Shown: positions 9,110-22,018, numbered from the stretch's first letter. The stretch is 64,000 nt of DNA from Wenzhouxiangella marina (GCF_001187785.1 NZ_CP012154.1:1792501-1856500), one strand, 5' to 3'. The notes: generated by a model from the sequence alone, not told the origin. Numbers and translations: made by a program.

Positions 9110-10129
9110 ATGAGCGCCCCTTCGACGCCGGAACTGAGCCTGATCATCCCCTGCTTCAACGAAGCGGAGGGCATTGCCGGACTGGCCGCCGCCCTGGAGC
9201 CGGTGCTGGCCTCCCTCGATGCCGATGGGGTCGAGCTGGTACTGGTCGATGACGGCAGCAACGACAGCACGCACGCCGAACTACTGGCCTGGCGGGCACG
9301 TAATCCAGCCGTGCATCCGGTTCGGCTGGCGCGCAACTTCGGCAAGGAGGCCGCCATGACCTGCGGGCTCCATCTGGCCCGCGGCCGAGCGGTGGTGATC
9401 CTCGATGCGGATCTTCAGGATCCGCCGGAGTTGATTCCGCAGATGCTAGAGCGCTGGCGCGCGGGCGCCGATGTGGTGTTGGCCCATCGCAGCCTGCGCC
9501 CGGAGGACGGCTGGTTCAAGCGCGTCAGTGCCGCGGCCTTCTACCGCCTGATGGATGTGCTGGCCCATAACCAGGTACCCGCCAACGTCGGCGATTTCCG
9601 TTTGATGGATCGACGCGTGGTCGACGCGCTGCTGCATCTGCCGGAAAAGACCCGCTTCATGAAGGGGCTGATGAACTACGTCGGTTTCAAGGTCGAAACC
9701 ATCGACTACATTCGTCCGGCGCGCTACACGGGCAGCAGCCGCTGGAGCGTCTGGCGGCTATGGAACCTGGCGCTGGAAGGCATCACTTCCTTTTCGACCG
9801 CCCCGTTGCGAGCCTGGGGCTATCTCGGCGTGGTCTTCGCCCTGATCGCGCTGGCCTATGCCAGCTGGATCGTGCTGCGCACCCTGATCTGGGGCGTGGA
9901 CGTGCCGGGCTACGCCTCACTGGCCACCCTGATCCTGTTCTTCAGCGGCCTGCAGATGTTCTCGATCGGCATCCTCGGCGAGTACCTCGCCCGCATCTTC
10001 ATCGAGACGAAGAATCGACCGCTCTACGTCGTCGAGCAACTCGACGGCTTCGAGCCCGAGTGGATCGAGGCGCAGGCGGAACGCGTCGTCGGCAATATCG
10101 TCCTGCCAAGGCAGGCCAGGAAGTCATGA
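9110..10129 (+). CDS. Polyprenyl-phosphate glycosyltransferase, GT2 family (GtrB/DPM1-like)
   Basis: 339-residue membrane glycosyltransferase that moves a sugar from a nucleotide donor to a polyprenyl phosphate on the cytoplasmic face. The GT2 core has LIIPCFNEAEG (11-21), LVDDGSNDST (45-54) and the catalytic-site LDADLQDPP (98-106). Two C-terminal membrane helices lie at about 235-260 and 268-292, ending in the family-typical GILGEYLARI. Neighbouring arsenosugar-type genes also include glycosyltransferases, but this one belongs to the general GtrB class and may serve cell-envelope glycosylation. Confidence 0.9.
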   Translation: MSAPSTPELSLIIPCFNEAEGIAGLAAALEPVLASLDADGVELVLVDDGSNDSTHAELLAWRARNPAVHPVRLARNFGKEAAMTCGLHLARGRAVVILDADLQDPPELIPQMLERWRAGADVVLAHRSLRPEDGWFKRVSAAAFYRLMDVLAHNQVPANVGDFRLMDRRVVDALLHLPEKTRFMKGLMNYVGFKVETIDYIRPARYTGSSRWSVWRLWNLALEGITSFSTAPLRAWGYLGVVFALIALAYASWIVLRTLIWGVDVPGYASLATLILFFSGLQMFSIGILGEYLARIFIETKNRPLYVVEQLDGFEPEWIEAQAERVVGNIVLPRQARKS

Positions 10130-10179
10130 AATCGGCGCTACGGACGTCCCGGCATCATGGCGCAGGAGAAATGGCGCTT

Positions 10180-10327
10180 AACCACGAAGGTCACGAAGGA
10201 CACGAAGAACACGAAAGACAACAGGAAAGGGGGTGGCTACGAGTCGCTTGAACCCTCATCTCAGCGAAGCCAACCCAAACAAGACTTTCAATGGTTTTCT
10301 TCGTGCCCTTCGTGTCCTTCGTGGTTC
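10180..10327. repeat. ACGAAG-type inverted repeat, copy 1
   Basis: The left arm (10180-10220) is a 9-base tandem of ACGAAGGNC-like units (four copies). The right arm (10294-10327) is its inverted counterpart, ending CCTTCGTGGTT. The arms are about 73 bases apart and could pair through most of their length. The element fills much of the gap between two convergent genes (ends 10129 and 10371). Frames through it encode Thr-Lys-x or His-Glu-Gly repeats that are not credible proteins. Copies 2 and 3 are at 52699 and 63174. Confidence 0.8.
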
Positions 10328-10370
10328 CCAATCCGACTCTGCCTCTTACTCGGTACCTGGTTCGAGTGGA

Positions 10371-11325
<955 letters not shown>

Positions 11326-11333
<8 letters not shown>

Positions 11334-12156
11334 CTCGAGGAGTGTCCTTTGAGGGTCGCTTGCTGGAACGGAACGGGTTGAGTAGCAGGGCCGTGAGACG
11401 CTGATCCTCGGGCCGCCGGAATTCCTTCAGCCCGATGATCATCCGGCGCTCGTCGTCGCGCGGCTCGGAACGATAGCTCATGAACAGGCGATCCCACAAC
11501 GAGAGATGGAAGCCATAGTTGGAGTCGGTTTCCGGCTGCCAGCTGGAATGATGAATGCGATGCATCGATGGAGTCACGAACAGCCAGCGCAGGCGACGAT
11601 CCAGTGAACGAGGCAGAGCAACGTCGGTATGGGTGAAGAGCGCCCCGGCCGCCAGCAGCATCTCGAAGACGAGCACGGCCACCGGGTGTGGACCCAGCAT
11701 CCAGATCAGCCCCAGCTTGTAGCCCATGGACAGGGCGATCTCGAGCGGATGGAAACGCACGCCCGTGGTCACGTCGAAGCCGGTGTCGGCATGGTGGACG
11801 CGGTGCAGGCGCCACAGCCAGGGGATGGCATGCATCCAGCGATGCTGCCAGTAGATGGCCAGGTCCAGGATCAGTACCGCAGCGGGAATCGAGAGCCAGA
11901 GTGGCCAGTCAAGTCGAGCAAACAGCCCTCCGTTCTGCCCATGAATCACGACGGCCAGGCCGACCGCGAGCATCGGAAAGAGCACACGCAACATCAGCGT
12001 ATCGATAACGGCAAGCGCGGCATTCGTCGACTGTCTGGCGGCCCATTGCCCGTCGCCCCGCGCCGGCCAGGCACGTTGTGCGAGGAGCAGCAGGGCCAGC
12101 AGCAGCGCAAAGACGCTCAGGCGCAAGGCGGGTTCGTGCTGCAGCATCCAGTCCAT
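11326..12156 (-). CDS. Sterol desaturase / fatty acid hydroxylase family membrane protein
   Basis: 276-residue di-iron membrane oxygenase. Its histidine boxes are HRWMH (105-109), HRVHH (118-122) and HRIHH (199-203), with further His in FHPLE and FTHTD. Four or so hydrophobic segments surround them. The family introduces double bonds or hydroxyl groups into lipids, or cleaves ether lipids in the alkylglycerol monooxygenase branch; the substrate cannot be told. It is upstream of and overlaps arsS by eight bases, an association worth noting because arsenosugars also occur as lipids. Confidence 0.87.
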
Positions 12157-12340
12157 GGCGGCATGCTACCAGTTGCAGGATCAGTCGAGCCTGAAGATGC
12201 GGCTCGTGTCCTGTTCCTCGCACTCGAGGCTGAGCGGACTCGGGCCCGGGCTTGCCTGCGCTATGCTGAGGCAACCACCGGCGTCGCCAATCATGACTCG
12301 ATGCTGCCGGGAAATCCGACGACCAGGGAGAACAGATTCG

Positions 12341-12502
12341 ATGAAGACGACATTTCGGTGTGCATTGGCGCTGGTGCTTTGCTTCGGATCGCATTCCATG
12401 GCGCAGGCTCAGACCGGGGTTCCGCATCGCGGTGGTGGATCTCGACGCCGTGGTGGCCAAATGACGAATCGGCTCGCGCGGAGTGCGTTGGATGCATCGT
12501 AG
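12341..12502 (+). pseudogene. Signal-peptide ORF, possible truncated OmpH/Skp-like remnant
   Basis: A convincing ribosome binding site (AGGGAG at 12325-12330) and ATG lead into MKTTFRCALALVLCFGSHSM followed by AQAQTG, a textbook signal peptide. The frame then gives a short arginine- and glycine-rich tail (53 residues in all), stopping at 12502 and overlapping the permease start. Dropping one G near 12417-12420 shifts the reading to FRIAVVDLDAVVAK and a TGA at 12462-12464. That resembles the start of mature OmpH/Skp chaperones (KIAVVDL pattern). Most likely a decayed, truncated gene; a small secreted cationic peptide is the alternative. The rest of the 12157-12491 gap shows nothing clear. Confidence 0.4.
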
Positions 12503-13790
12503 CGGTAGTCAGGTCTCTTTCTGGTCCGCGGTGTCGATGGGCATCGGGGCGATGGTCGGCGCCGGTATCTTCGCGCTGCTCGGACAGGCCGGAGCGATGG
12601 CAGGCAGCGCGGTCTGGATTTCCTTTCTCATCGGCGGCGTGGTGGCCCTGCTCAGCGGCTACTCCATCGGCCGCCTGGGAGCACGCTACCCGTCGGCGGG
12701 CGGGGTGGTGGAGTATCTGGTCCAGGCCTTCGGGGTCGGCCGTTTCTCCGGCACGATGAGTGTGATGATGTACATCGGCTCTCTCGTCGCGGTCTCTCTG
12801 GTGGCTCGGACATTCGGTAGCTACGCCCACGCCATGCTCCCAGGAAACACGCCGAGCTGGCTGACCGAGCTGTTCGCCGTGGCGATCGTGCTGCTCTTCA
12901 TGATGATCAACCTCGATGGCGCACGCGCCATGGCGCGGATCGAGAACCTGGTCGTGCTCGTGAAGATGCTGGTGCTGGTCGGTTTCGCCATCATCGGCCT
13001 GATCTTCGTGGATCTCGGCCGTCTCGCACCGAGCACGTATCCACCCGAGTCGATGATCTTCTATAGCGTCGCGGTGACCTTCTTCGCCTACGAAGGCTTC
13101 CGCATCGTCAGCAATGCCGCCGAGGACATGGAAGCGCCCGAGCGGACCCTGCCTCGGGCGATCATGACGGCGATCGGGCTGGTCATGGCCGTCTATGTGG
13201 CCATCGCCATTGCCGTGTTCGGGAATCTGCCCCCCGAACGAGTGCTCGAGGCCCAGGACTTTGCACTCGCCGAGGCAGCGCGGCCCATTCTCGGAAATCT
13301 GGGGTTCCAGATCGTCGCGGTGGCCGCCTTGTTCGCGACCGCTTCCGCGATCAACGCCAGCCTCTACTCGGTGACCAATGTGACCTATCGTCTGGCGACC
13401 CTGGGCGAGTTGCCGCGTGCCTTCGGCAAGCCGATCCGCCACAGCCGGGAGGGGCTGGTCGTGAGCTCCGCTCTGATCATCCTGCTGGCGAGCTTCTTCG
13501 ACCTGTCGCAGATCGCAGCGATCGGGGCCCTGTCGATGCTGATCATTCATCTGACCGTCCATCTGGGTCATCTGCGCTTGCTGCGCGAGACCAGAGCCAT
13601 GCCGGCGATGATCGTGGTGGCCATCCTGGCCAATGCGGCAACCATCGGCCTGGGCGTCTACCACCTGGCCAGGAGCGCTCCATGGTTATTGCTATGGATC
13701 GCCATGTTCTTTCTGACGGCCTTCGTGACCGAAGTGCTGCTGCACCGGCTGGCCGGTCGTGAAATCAACACGCGATGCCCTGAATCCTGA
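12492..13790 (+). CDS. APC-family amino acid permease
   Basis: 432-residue inner-membrane transporter of the amino acid-polyamine-organocation superfamily with about twelve hydrophobic helices. The N-terminal GIGAMVGAGIFALLG matches the unwound first helix that binds substrate in this family. ATG at 12492 is preferred over a GTG at 12483 because GGAG lies eight bases before it. It overlaps the short signal-peptide ORF by 11 bases. Stops five bases before the convergent TIGR04282-type gene. Substrate unknown. Confidence 0.85.
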   Translation: MHRSGSQVSFWSAVSMGIGAMVGAGIFALLGQAGAMAGSAVWISFLIGGVVALLSGYSIGRLGARYPSAGGVVEYLVQAFGVGRFSGTMSVMMYIGSLVAVSLVARTFGSYAHAMLPGNTPSWLTELFAVAIVLLFMMINLDGARAMARIENLVVLVKMLVLVGFAIIGLIFVDLGRLAPSTYPPESMIFYSVAVTFFAYEGFRIVSNAAEDMEAPERTLPRAIMTAIGLVMAVYVAIAIAVFGNLPPERVLEAQDFALAEAARPILGNLGFQIVAVAALFATASAINASLYSVTNVTYRLATLGELPRAFGKPIRHSREGLVVSSALIILLASFFDLSQIAAIGALSMLIIHLTVHLGHLRLLRETRAMPAMIVVAILANAATIGLGVYHLARSAPWLLLWIAMFFLTAFVTEVLLHRLAGREINTRCPES

Positions 13791-13794
13791 GGCG

Positions 13795-14460
13795 TCAGGT
13801 TCTCGGGAGCCAGGACCGCAATCGATCCGCGAGGGCCCTCTGGACTTCGGTCGGGGCCTCCAAAGACTCCAGTTCGGCCAGCACCCTTGGCTGGTCTTCG
13901 ATCCGATCCAGATCCGTTCTTTGCGGCAGTCTCAACCAGTCCCCGTGGGCATCCATCCGCGACCGGAATGCTTTTCCGGTGCTGGAACAGCCGTAGTCCA
14001 CATTCACCCAATCGGCTTCAGGCAAGGTTTGATTGGCCCCGAAAGTCCAGAACCCGCCGTCGCTGGCGGGACCCAGTACGAGTCGCGGAGCCTCGTTTTC
14101 GAGCCAGGCTGCCGCCTCTCGCAGCCAGGTCGGATCCCATTGCACCGTATCGGCGCCGAGGAGCAGGGCGGCGCCGTGTTCTTCGACGAGCTTGTGGTGG
14201 ATGCGATGCATTCGCGAGCCCAGGCCGCCCTGGCCCTGGGGCAGGGTGGGAAGGCTCGACCAGAACGGATGGTCGAGAGCCTGGTCTTCGGCAACGGCAA
14301 AATAGACGGGACCGATCTCGGCAGTCTGCGCCAGTTCAGCCACTGACTGCGCGGCTGCGCAATGCCATTCTTCGGCGCGTGCGCGACCGATGCCTGCCGC
14401 GAGGCGGGTCTTGACCGGTGACAGGCCGGGCGTCTTGACGAAGATGGCGATCGCGGTCAT
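13795..14460 (-). CDS. TIGR04282-type (DUF2064) arsenosugar-associated glycosyltransferase
   Basis: 221-residue nucleotidyl/glycosyltransferase-fold protein. It starts MTAIAIFVKTPGLSPVKTRL, the diagnostic start of the DUF2064 family (compare the cofactor guanylyltransferases). Further family motifs are LLLGADTVQWDP and LGPASDGGFWTFG. The family was named from its co-occurrence with ArsS-type radical SAM proteins. Here arsS lies about 2.5 kb away on the same strand, separated by the plus-strand permease. Reaction not demonstrated. Confidence 0.85.
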   Translation of the reverse strand: MTAIAIFVKTPGLSPVKTRLAAGIGRARAEEWHCAAAQSVAELAQTAEIGPVYFAVAEDQALDHPFWSSLPTLPQGQGGLGSRMHRIHHKLVEEHGAALLLGADTVQWDPTWLREAAAWLENEAPRLVLGPASDGGFWTFGANQTLPEADWVNVDYGCSSTGKAFRSRMDAHGDWLRLPQRTDLDRIEDQPRVLAELESLEAPTEVQRALADRLRSWLPRT

Positions 14461-14564
14461 GGCTGGAGCAGTCTAATGCAGAATCCTGACTCGAGTTGCG
14501 AAGCCTTCGCACCGCAAGGCGGCGTCGACTGCTACCTTCCGGGCTTCTTTGCGGGTCCGAATCG

Positions 14565-14930
14565 ATGTCTGTTGCCAAGGCTCCAGGACTGCCGCCCGCG
14601 GGTCGTTTTGCGCTTGCCGCCGCATTGTGCTCGAGCCTGGGGCAAACCTCCTTCATCGGTCTGTTCGGCGCCGAGTTCCGCGCGGCCTTCGATCTGAGCC
14701 AGTCCGCGCTGGGCGCGCTGTACGGTGCGGCACAACTCGGAATGATTCGCGGCGTCTATGCGGCGCTGATGGTCCTGAGCACGGCCGCTGGTCCGGTGGG
14801 CCTGGGCCTGTTGTTTGACTGGCAAGTGTCTCTCCTGGCCATGGCGCTGGTCTACCTGGCTTATGCCCTTTTCATGCCGCTGTGGATGGTGCCCGGTATT
14901 CGAGCTTCAGCTATCTTTAAGCCATGCTAG
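14565..14930 (+). pseudogene. MFS transporter remnant with a large internal deletion
   Basis: The 121-residue frame joins two ends of a major facilitator protein. Residues 1-56 give the first helix region (AAALCSSLGQTSFIGLFGAE and the following SQSALGALYGAAQ). The rest, LGMIRGVYAALMVLSTAAGP then a last-helix segment ALVYLAYALFMPLW, belongs to helices 10-12 of the same family. The join is near 14730-14745. Full-length relatives are about 400 residues, so roughly 250 residues of helices 2-9 are missing without loss of frame. Nonfunctional as a transporter. Confidence 0.7.
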
Positions 14931-14974
14931 GATACGCGCCGCAAGGGGCGAATCAGTAAGCAGGGAGAAAGTGG

Positions 14975-16312
14975 ATGCGCGTTTGCTTCGGGGCCCTGGT
15001 CGCCCTTGTGCTTGTCTGTCCGATCGGGGCCGAGGCTCAGGTCACCCGTTACCTCATCGTCGGTGATAGCTGGGCCGAGGAGCAGTGGGAAGACGGCTCT
15101 CACGAGCGTGTCTTCGTCGATCTCGGGCTCAGCGATATCGGGGTCAGCGGTGAGTTGACGACCACCAGCGGATCGACGGCGGCCGATTGGGTAATGCCGA
15201 GCAACCTCGAGCGCATCGACGCCGCCTTTGCCGCCCATCCGCACATCGATACGGTGCAACTCACCGTGGGTGGCAACGACTTTCTCGACGCCTGGAACAC
15301 CGGCTTCGATCAAGGCCAGTTCGATCAGCTGATCGGCTGGATCAGCCAGGACGTGCAGATCATCTCCGACTACATTCTGGCCCAGCGGCCGGACGTGGAG
15401 ATCATCTACAGCCTTTACGACTATCCGAATTTCGAAGACACGCGCAACGGTCTGATCTGGACCTTTGCCTGCAGCGGTCTGTGGAACGACCTTGGCAACC
15501 CGAATCCTCTGGAGCTGAACACGGCGGCCGTGGCCGTGATCGATGCGGTCGATGCCCTGGCCGATGCCGACCCCAGGATCTCGCACGTGCGCCACCTCGG
15601 CCAGGCGCAGAACTTCTTCGGGCTGCCCGGGCAGCCGCCGGGCAGCATCCCGGCCCCAGGCAATATCAATCTCCCCAGTCCGCTGGATGCCATGCGGACC
15701 CGGTTCATCGGCGGAGGCCACGATTGCTTTCACTTCAACGCGGATGCCTACGACGTGCTGATCGCCAACCTGGTCGCGGGCTATGTCGATGGGCGATTTC
15801 TGCCGGGCCTGAGCATGAGTTTCGATGCGCTGGTCGCCGAATACGACGGCAGCCCGAAGGCGGTCTCCGTGTCGACCAGCCCGGCCGCCAGCGCACTGGT
15901 CATCTCCTACGATGGCCTGTTGCAAGCGCCGACTGCGGTCGGAAGCTATGGGGTCATCGTCACCGCCCCGGGCTGGGCCAGCGCGATCGAAGGGGTGTTC
16001 GAGATCGTGCCGGGCAGTCAGACCATCGATTTCGATCCGCCCTCGGCGCTCTTCGTCGATACAGCGCCGCTGGACTTGAGCGCGGCGGCGAGCTCGGGCC
16101 TGCCGGTCGAACTGGTGCTGCTGTCCGGGCCCGCGACGCTGGTCGGAAACACCCTGACCCTCGACGGTCAGACCGGGACGCTTGTTCTCGAGGCGCGTCA
16201 GCCTGGTGATGGCAACTGGCAGGCGGCCGAGACCCAGAGCCGCCAGATCCTGGTGCTGCCACGCGAGGACGCGCTGTTCGAGGACCGCTTCGAGGTGCTG
16301 CCTCAGCCCTGA
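14975..16312 (+). CDS. Secreted SGNH-hydrolase-like protein with beta domains and F-x-D-R-F-E tail
   Basis: 445-residue exported protein. The signal peptide ends near AEAQ (residue 22). An SGNH/GDSL-like domain follows: GDSW at 30-33 (nucleophile Ser32), GGND at 99-102 and a late GGGHDCFHFN with Asp and His about five residues apart. The second half holds two Ig-like/MBG-type beta domains (VAEYDGSPKAV..., then SQTIDFDPPSALFVDTAP). It ends DALFEDRFEVLPQP, the tail shared with three other exported proteins. Likely an extracellular esterase or glycan deacetylase; substrate unknown. RBS GGGAG lies upstream of the ATG at 14975. Confidence 0.8.
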   Translation: MRVCFGALVALVLVCPIGAEAQVTRYLIVGDSWAEEQWEDGSHERVFVDLGLSDIGVSGELTTTSGSTAADWVMPSNLERIDAAFAAHPHIDTVQLTVGGNDFLDAWNTGFDQGQFDQLIGWISQDVQIISDYILAQRPDVEIIYSLYDYPNFEDTRNGLIWTFACSGLWNDLGNPNPLELNTAAVAVIDAVDALADADPRISHVRHLGQAQNFFGLPGQPPGSIPAPGNINLPSPLDAMRTRFIGGGHDCFHFNADAYDVLIANLVAGYVDGRFLPGLSMSFDALVAEYDGSPKAVSVSTSPAASALVISYDGLLQAPTAVGSYGVIVTAPGWASAIEGVFEIVPGSQTIDFDPPSALFVDTAPLDLSAAASSGLPVELVLLSGPATLVGNTLTLDGQTGTLVLEARQPGDGNWQAAETQSRQILVLPREDALFEDRFEVLPQP

Positions 16313-18196
<1,884 letters not shown>

Positions 18197-18241
18197 GCGG
18201 CGGGAGCGTAGCAGAGAAGGCCCATGAAGGGTACGTTCCAT

Positions 18242-20869
18242 TCAACGCGCCGCGGACGGGCTGGCCCATTCGAGTCGCAGGGAGCGGGTGATCCATTTTT
18301 CGATTTCGACCAGCACCGCCAGGGCCGCGCAGACCGCAAGAATCGGCAGCCATTGCGCGAGGCTCAGTGCTGCGGTGCCGAACAGGACCTGGAAGGGAGG
18401 TGCGTAGCTGAGAGCCAGCTGCAGCGCGACGAGCACGGCCGTCATCCACCAGACCCAGGGATTGCTGACCAGAACGGAAGGTGAGAAGGCGAAGTCCTGC
18501 CATCGCCGGCAGTTGAACAGGTAGACCAGTTCACCGATCACCAGCACATTGATGGCGACGGTCCGGGCGATGGCTTCGCTGCCCGTGCTGGCCAGGGCCT
18601 GGCCGTGCAGCCAGAACACCGCCCAGGTCAGCAGCAGACCGACCCAGAGGATGCGGAAGATCACGAAGCGGCCAAGCAGGGGCTGCTCCGGGGCGCGCGG
18701 CGGGCGCCGCATGACGTCGCGCTCCAGGGTCTCGAAGGCCAGCGAGAGCTCCAGGGTCACGGTCGTGACCAGATTGACCCAGAGAATCTGCACCGGCGTG
18801 ATGGGCAGGGCGCTGCCGGCCAGCACGGCCAGAAGTATGACCAGGGTCTCGGCGACGTTCGTGGGCAGGATGAACAGCAGGGCCTTGCGGATGTTGTCGT
18901 AGACCCCACGCCCTTCCTCGACGCCGGCTTCCAGCGTTGCGAAGTTGTCGTCGGCGAGGACCATGTCGGCGGCCTGACGGGCCGCTTCCGTCCCCTTGAT
19001 GCCCATGGCCACGCCGACGTCGGCGCGCTTGAGTGCCGGCGCATCGTTGGCGCCATCGCCGGTCATGGCCACGACCTGACCGCCGGCTTGCAGGGCCTTG
19101 ACCAGGCGCAGCTTGTGCTCCGGCGTGGCACGGGCCACGATCCGGATACTGGACGCCCGGGCCTCGAGCTCGGCGTCCTCCATGCGGTCGAGTTCGCGGC
19201 CGTTCAGGACCAGGTCTTCCTTGCCGGCCAGGCCAAGTTCCGTGGCGACGGCGCGAGCGGTTTCAGCGTGGTCGCCGGTGATCATCTTGAGCTCGATCCC
19301 GGCTTGCTGGCAGGATCGGACCGCGCCCCTGGCTTCGGCGCGGGGAGCATCGGCAAAGCCGACCAGACCGAGCATGCCGAGACCGCGCAGGTCATCCTCG
19401 GCGTCGATCGACGAGGAAGGCTCGGTCATGCGGCCCTCGGCGATGGCGAGTACGCGCAGGCCCTTGGCGGTCATCGCCTCGAGCTGTCGATGCCAGTGGG
19501 CCGGGTCGAGGCGCTCGCTGGCGCCATCGTTGATCTGGGCGCTGGCTCGGGCCAGCAGAGCCTCGGGCGCGCCCTTGACCACCAGTTGCCGACCGTGTCG
19601 TGTCGCCATCAGGCGCAATTCGGGTGAAAAGGGCAGGACGCCGTCGCGGGGGCGTGCGTTGCGCAGCGCACTCGGATCCAGGCCCATCGCTCGAGCAAAA
19701 TCCAGCAGGGCCTTCTCGATCGGATCGCCTCCGTGATCGACGCCGGCATCGTTGCAGAGGCTGGCCGCTTCAGCGAGTGCAAGCGACCCCGACAAGCCGG
19801 GGTCGGGAGGCCGAGCGCTGAGCCCGGCCAGGGCAAGCTCCCGCACGGCCAGCTCGTTCCGGGTCAGGGTGCCGGTCTTGTCGGAGCAGATCACGTTCAC
19901 CGAGCCCAGGGTTTCGACGGCGGGCAGATGCCGGATGATGGCCTTGCGCTTGCCCATCTTGCGCACGCCCACTGCCAGGGTGATGGTGATGATCGCGGGC
20001 AGGCCTTCCGGGATGGCAGCGACGATCAGTGCGATGGCCGCCAGCAGGCCCTCACCCCAGGCCTGACCGTGCAGGCCGACCGAGATACCCAGCATCACGA
20101 TCGCCAGCAGCAGGGTCAGCACCGTCAGCCGACGACCGAACTGGTTGATGCGCTTCAGCAGGGGCGTGGAAAGATCCTCCACTTCGGCCAGGAGATGACT
20201 GATGCGACCGAGTTCGGTGTTGGCGCCGGTGACGGCGACCCAGGCCGAAGCCGTCCCCCGGGTGATCAGGCTGCCGCTGTAGAGCATGCTGCTCCGCTCG
20301 GCCAGCTCGGCGTCGGATCGATCGGGACCGACCGCCTTGTCGATGGGCATGGATTCGCCGGTCAGGGCGGCCTGGTCGACCTGCAGGGTGTGGCTTTCGA
20401 CCAGGCGAAGGTCGGCGGGCACCCGGTCGCCGGCTTCGAGACGGACCAGGTCACCCCGCACCAGCTCCTCGGCTGGCAGGCGCTGCCATCGGCCGTCTCT
20501 TCGAACCAGGGCAGTGCGCGCGAGCATTCGACCGATGGCGGCCATGGCCCGCTCGGCCTTGTGTTCCTGGATCATGCCGATCAGGGCGTTGAGCAGGACC
20601 ACCGCGGCGATCACGGCCGCGTCGACCGCATGGCCCATGAGGCCCGAGGCCAGCGCGGAGAGCAGCAGAATATAGATCAGGACATTGCGGAACTGGTCGA
20701 GGAAACGAAGCAGCCAGGCGCGGCGGGGAGCCGCCGGCAGGGCGTTCGGCCCGTCGATCTCGAGGCGCTTCCGGGCCTCTGTCGACGCGAGCCCCCGCTC
20801 GCTGGTGTCCAGCGCGCGCCGTGCGCGCTCGATCGTCATTGCGTGCCAGTGATGGGAGGGTGACGCCAT
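18242..20869 (-). CDS. Cation-transporting P-type ATPase (P2 class)
   Basis: 875-residue inner-membrane ATPase. Actuator-domain TGES is at 170-173, PEGLP in helix 4 at 287-291, the phosphorylated DKTGTLT at 330-336, and the hinge [12 protein letters not shown] lies further on. PEGLP is the mark of P2-type calcium/sodium/potassium pumps and rules out the heavy-metal CPx type; there are no N-terminal metal-binding domains. An N-terminal [13 protein letters not shown] helix is typical of this group. Exact ion unknown. Ends 45 bases before the Uup start on the same strand, so cotranscription is possible. Confidence 0.9.
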   Translation of the reverse strand: MASPSHHWHAMTIERARRALDTSERGLASTEARKRLEIDGPNALPAAPRRAWLLRFLDQFRNVLIYILLLSALASGLMGHAVDAAVIAAVVLLNALIGMIQEHKAERAMAAIGRMLARTALVRRDGRWQRLPAEELVRGDLVRLEAGDRVPADLRLVESHTLQVDQAALTGESMPIDKAVGPDRSDAELAERSSMLYSGSLITRGTASAWVAVTGANTELGRISHLLAEVEDLSTPLLKRINQFGRRLTVLTLLLAIVMLGISVGLHGQAWGEGLLAAIALIVAAIPEGLPAIITITLAVGVRKMGKRKAIIRHLPAVETLGSVNVICSDKTGTLTRNELAVRELALAGLSARPPDPGLSGSLALAEAASLCNDAGVDHGGDPIEKALLDFARAMGLDPSALRNARPRDGVLPFSPELRLMATRHGRQLVVKGAPEALLARASAQINDGASERLDPAHWHRQLEAMTAKGLRVLAIAEGRMTEPSSSIDAEDDLRGLGMLGLVGFADAPRAEARGAVRSCQQAGIELKMITGDHAETARAVATELGLAGKEDLVLNGRELDRMEDAELEARASSIRIVARATPEHKLRLVKALQAGGQVVAMTGDGANDAPALKRADVGVAMGIKGTEAARQAADMVLADDNFATLEAGVEEGRGVYDNIRKALLFILPTNVAETLVILLAVLAGSALPITPVQILWVNLVTTVTLELSLAFETLERDVMRRPPRAPEQPLLGRFVIFRILWVGLLLTWAVFWLHGQALASTGSEAIARTVAINVLVIGELVYLFNCRRWQDFAFSPSVLVSNPWVWWMTAVLVALQLALSYAPPFQVLFGTAALSLAQWLPILAVCAALAVLVEIEKWITRSLRLEWASPSAAR

Positions 20870-20969
20870 GGTCGCGACAGCGGGCTGGCCGGGAAACGAG
20901 GCTCATGCTACTCGAATCCCTGGGCCAGCGTTTCGAGCTTCTACGGAACGAGCGCCTGAGGCCTTCTGT

Positions 20970-21935
20970 CTAATCCACGGGGCAATCGATTTCGCACTGA
21001 GAGTTCATGTGAGCACGGTTGCAGCTTATCGAGCAGGCAGCGCTGCCGGTCACTTCTCCGGCGACCGGAACGCCCAGACGACGGGCGAGCCGCGCGAGTG
21101 CCGCGATGGTTGCGGCCTGACCCCGGTGACTGTAGCCGGAAAACTGGCCGGGGGACTGTGGCACGCCCAGCAAGTTCTTGCCCTGCGTGCTGGATGGATC
21201 GACCTCGAGGAAGAACAGCATGTTGCGCTCCAGGAGCTCGATGCGGACATCCTCTACCCGGGCCCGCAGGCGAGTGTCGTCGGCAAATCCGACCCTGATG
21301 GGTGGAAAGGAACTCGCATCGAGCGCCAGGGCCAGAAAGGCGCGGTCGGACAGGCCGTGCAGGTCCTGGCGGGCCGCGTCGCCGAGCTCGTTCAGGTGCG
21401 TGGCGAGGACATTGCTCAGGGCAATCCGGAGGAGGCCGGACTCGGAATCCTCCGGGCCGACCAGATCGATGGCCGAGGCGAGTTCCAGACCCGGGACCGA
21501 GACGAAGTCGAGACCCTCGCCGGCGCGGTGTGCCAGTGCGATCGCGGCATCGAGGCCTCGCTGGATCTCCTCGAAGTCCTCGGCGCGGCCGCTCTGTCGA
21601 GTCGCGGTCGCTCGATGGAGTCCCGCGAAGGCCCGGGGCGTCTCCCGGGTCATCGGACGGCCGGTGCGCGTCAGATCTTCATCGATCCAGCGTGCGACGG
21701 AGTACAGGCGGACCTCCCGAGAGCGAGGATTGAGGAGGTAGACCGCATCGTCGCCGACCAGTGTTGGAAAGCGAGCCAGCGAGGCATTTTCGGCCGCGTA
21801 CTGGAATGCGGCGTCGGAATAGCACTCGGCGCAGACCTGGAGCCGGGGCCCTGAGTCGGCTGCGAGCGGCTGGGCCTGCAGGCCCAGGAGGAACAGCAGT
21901 GCCAGGGCGGCGAAGCGCGTTGGTGGTCTGTGCAT
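20970..21935 (-). CDS. Uncharacterised secreted protein with paired cysteines at both ends
   Basis: 321 residues. A signal peptide ends near AAD (residue 27). I do not recognise the family. Directly after the signal is CAEC (Cys35, Cys38). The last 21 residues hold four cysteines (301, 305, 314, 318) as two C-x3-C pairs, CSISC and CEIDC. The middle is helical and charged, with no transmembrane segment. ATG at 21935 has GGGAG eight bases upstream. Same strand as, and 83 bases downstream of, the S41 peptidase stop. The cysteines suggest metal binding or disulfide crosslinks in the envelope; nothing more can be said. Confidence 0.65.
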   Translation of the reverse strand: MHRPPTRFAALALLFLLGLQAQPLAADSGPRLQVCAECYSDAAFQYAAENASLARFPTLVGDDAVYLLNPRSREVRLYSVARWIDEDLTRTGRPMTRETPRAFAGLHRATATRQSGRAEDFEEIQRGLDAAIALAHRAGEGLDFVSVPGLELASAIDLVGPEDSESGLLRIALSNVLATHLNELGDAARQDLHGLSDRAFLALALDASSFPPIRVGFADDTRLRARVEDVRIELLERNMLFFLEVDPSSTQGKNLLGVPQSPGQFSGYSHRGQAATIAALARLARRLGVPVAGEVTGSAACSISCNRAHMNSQCEIDCPVD

Positions 21936-22018
21936 GGATGGCTCCCGATTGCTGATTGTCGATATAGGGATAAAGCTTAGCATGTCTACAGACTCTGTCA
22001 TTCAACACGGTGCCGGCA

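Noticed and set aside
18242-20869. P-type ATPase as a copper or zinc exporter
   Set aside because: There is no CPC/CPH motif in the membrane or N-terminal metal-binding domain; PEGLP places it in the P2 calcium/sodium/potassium group.
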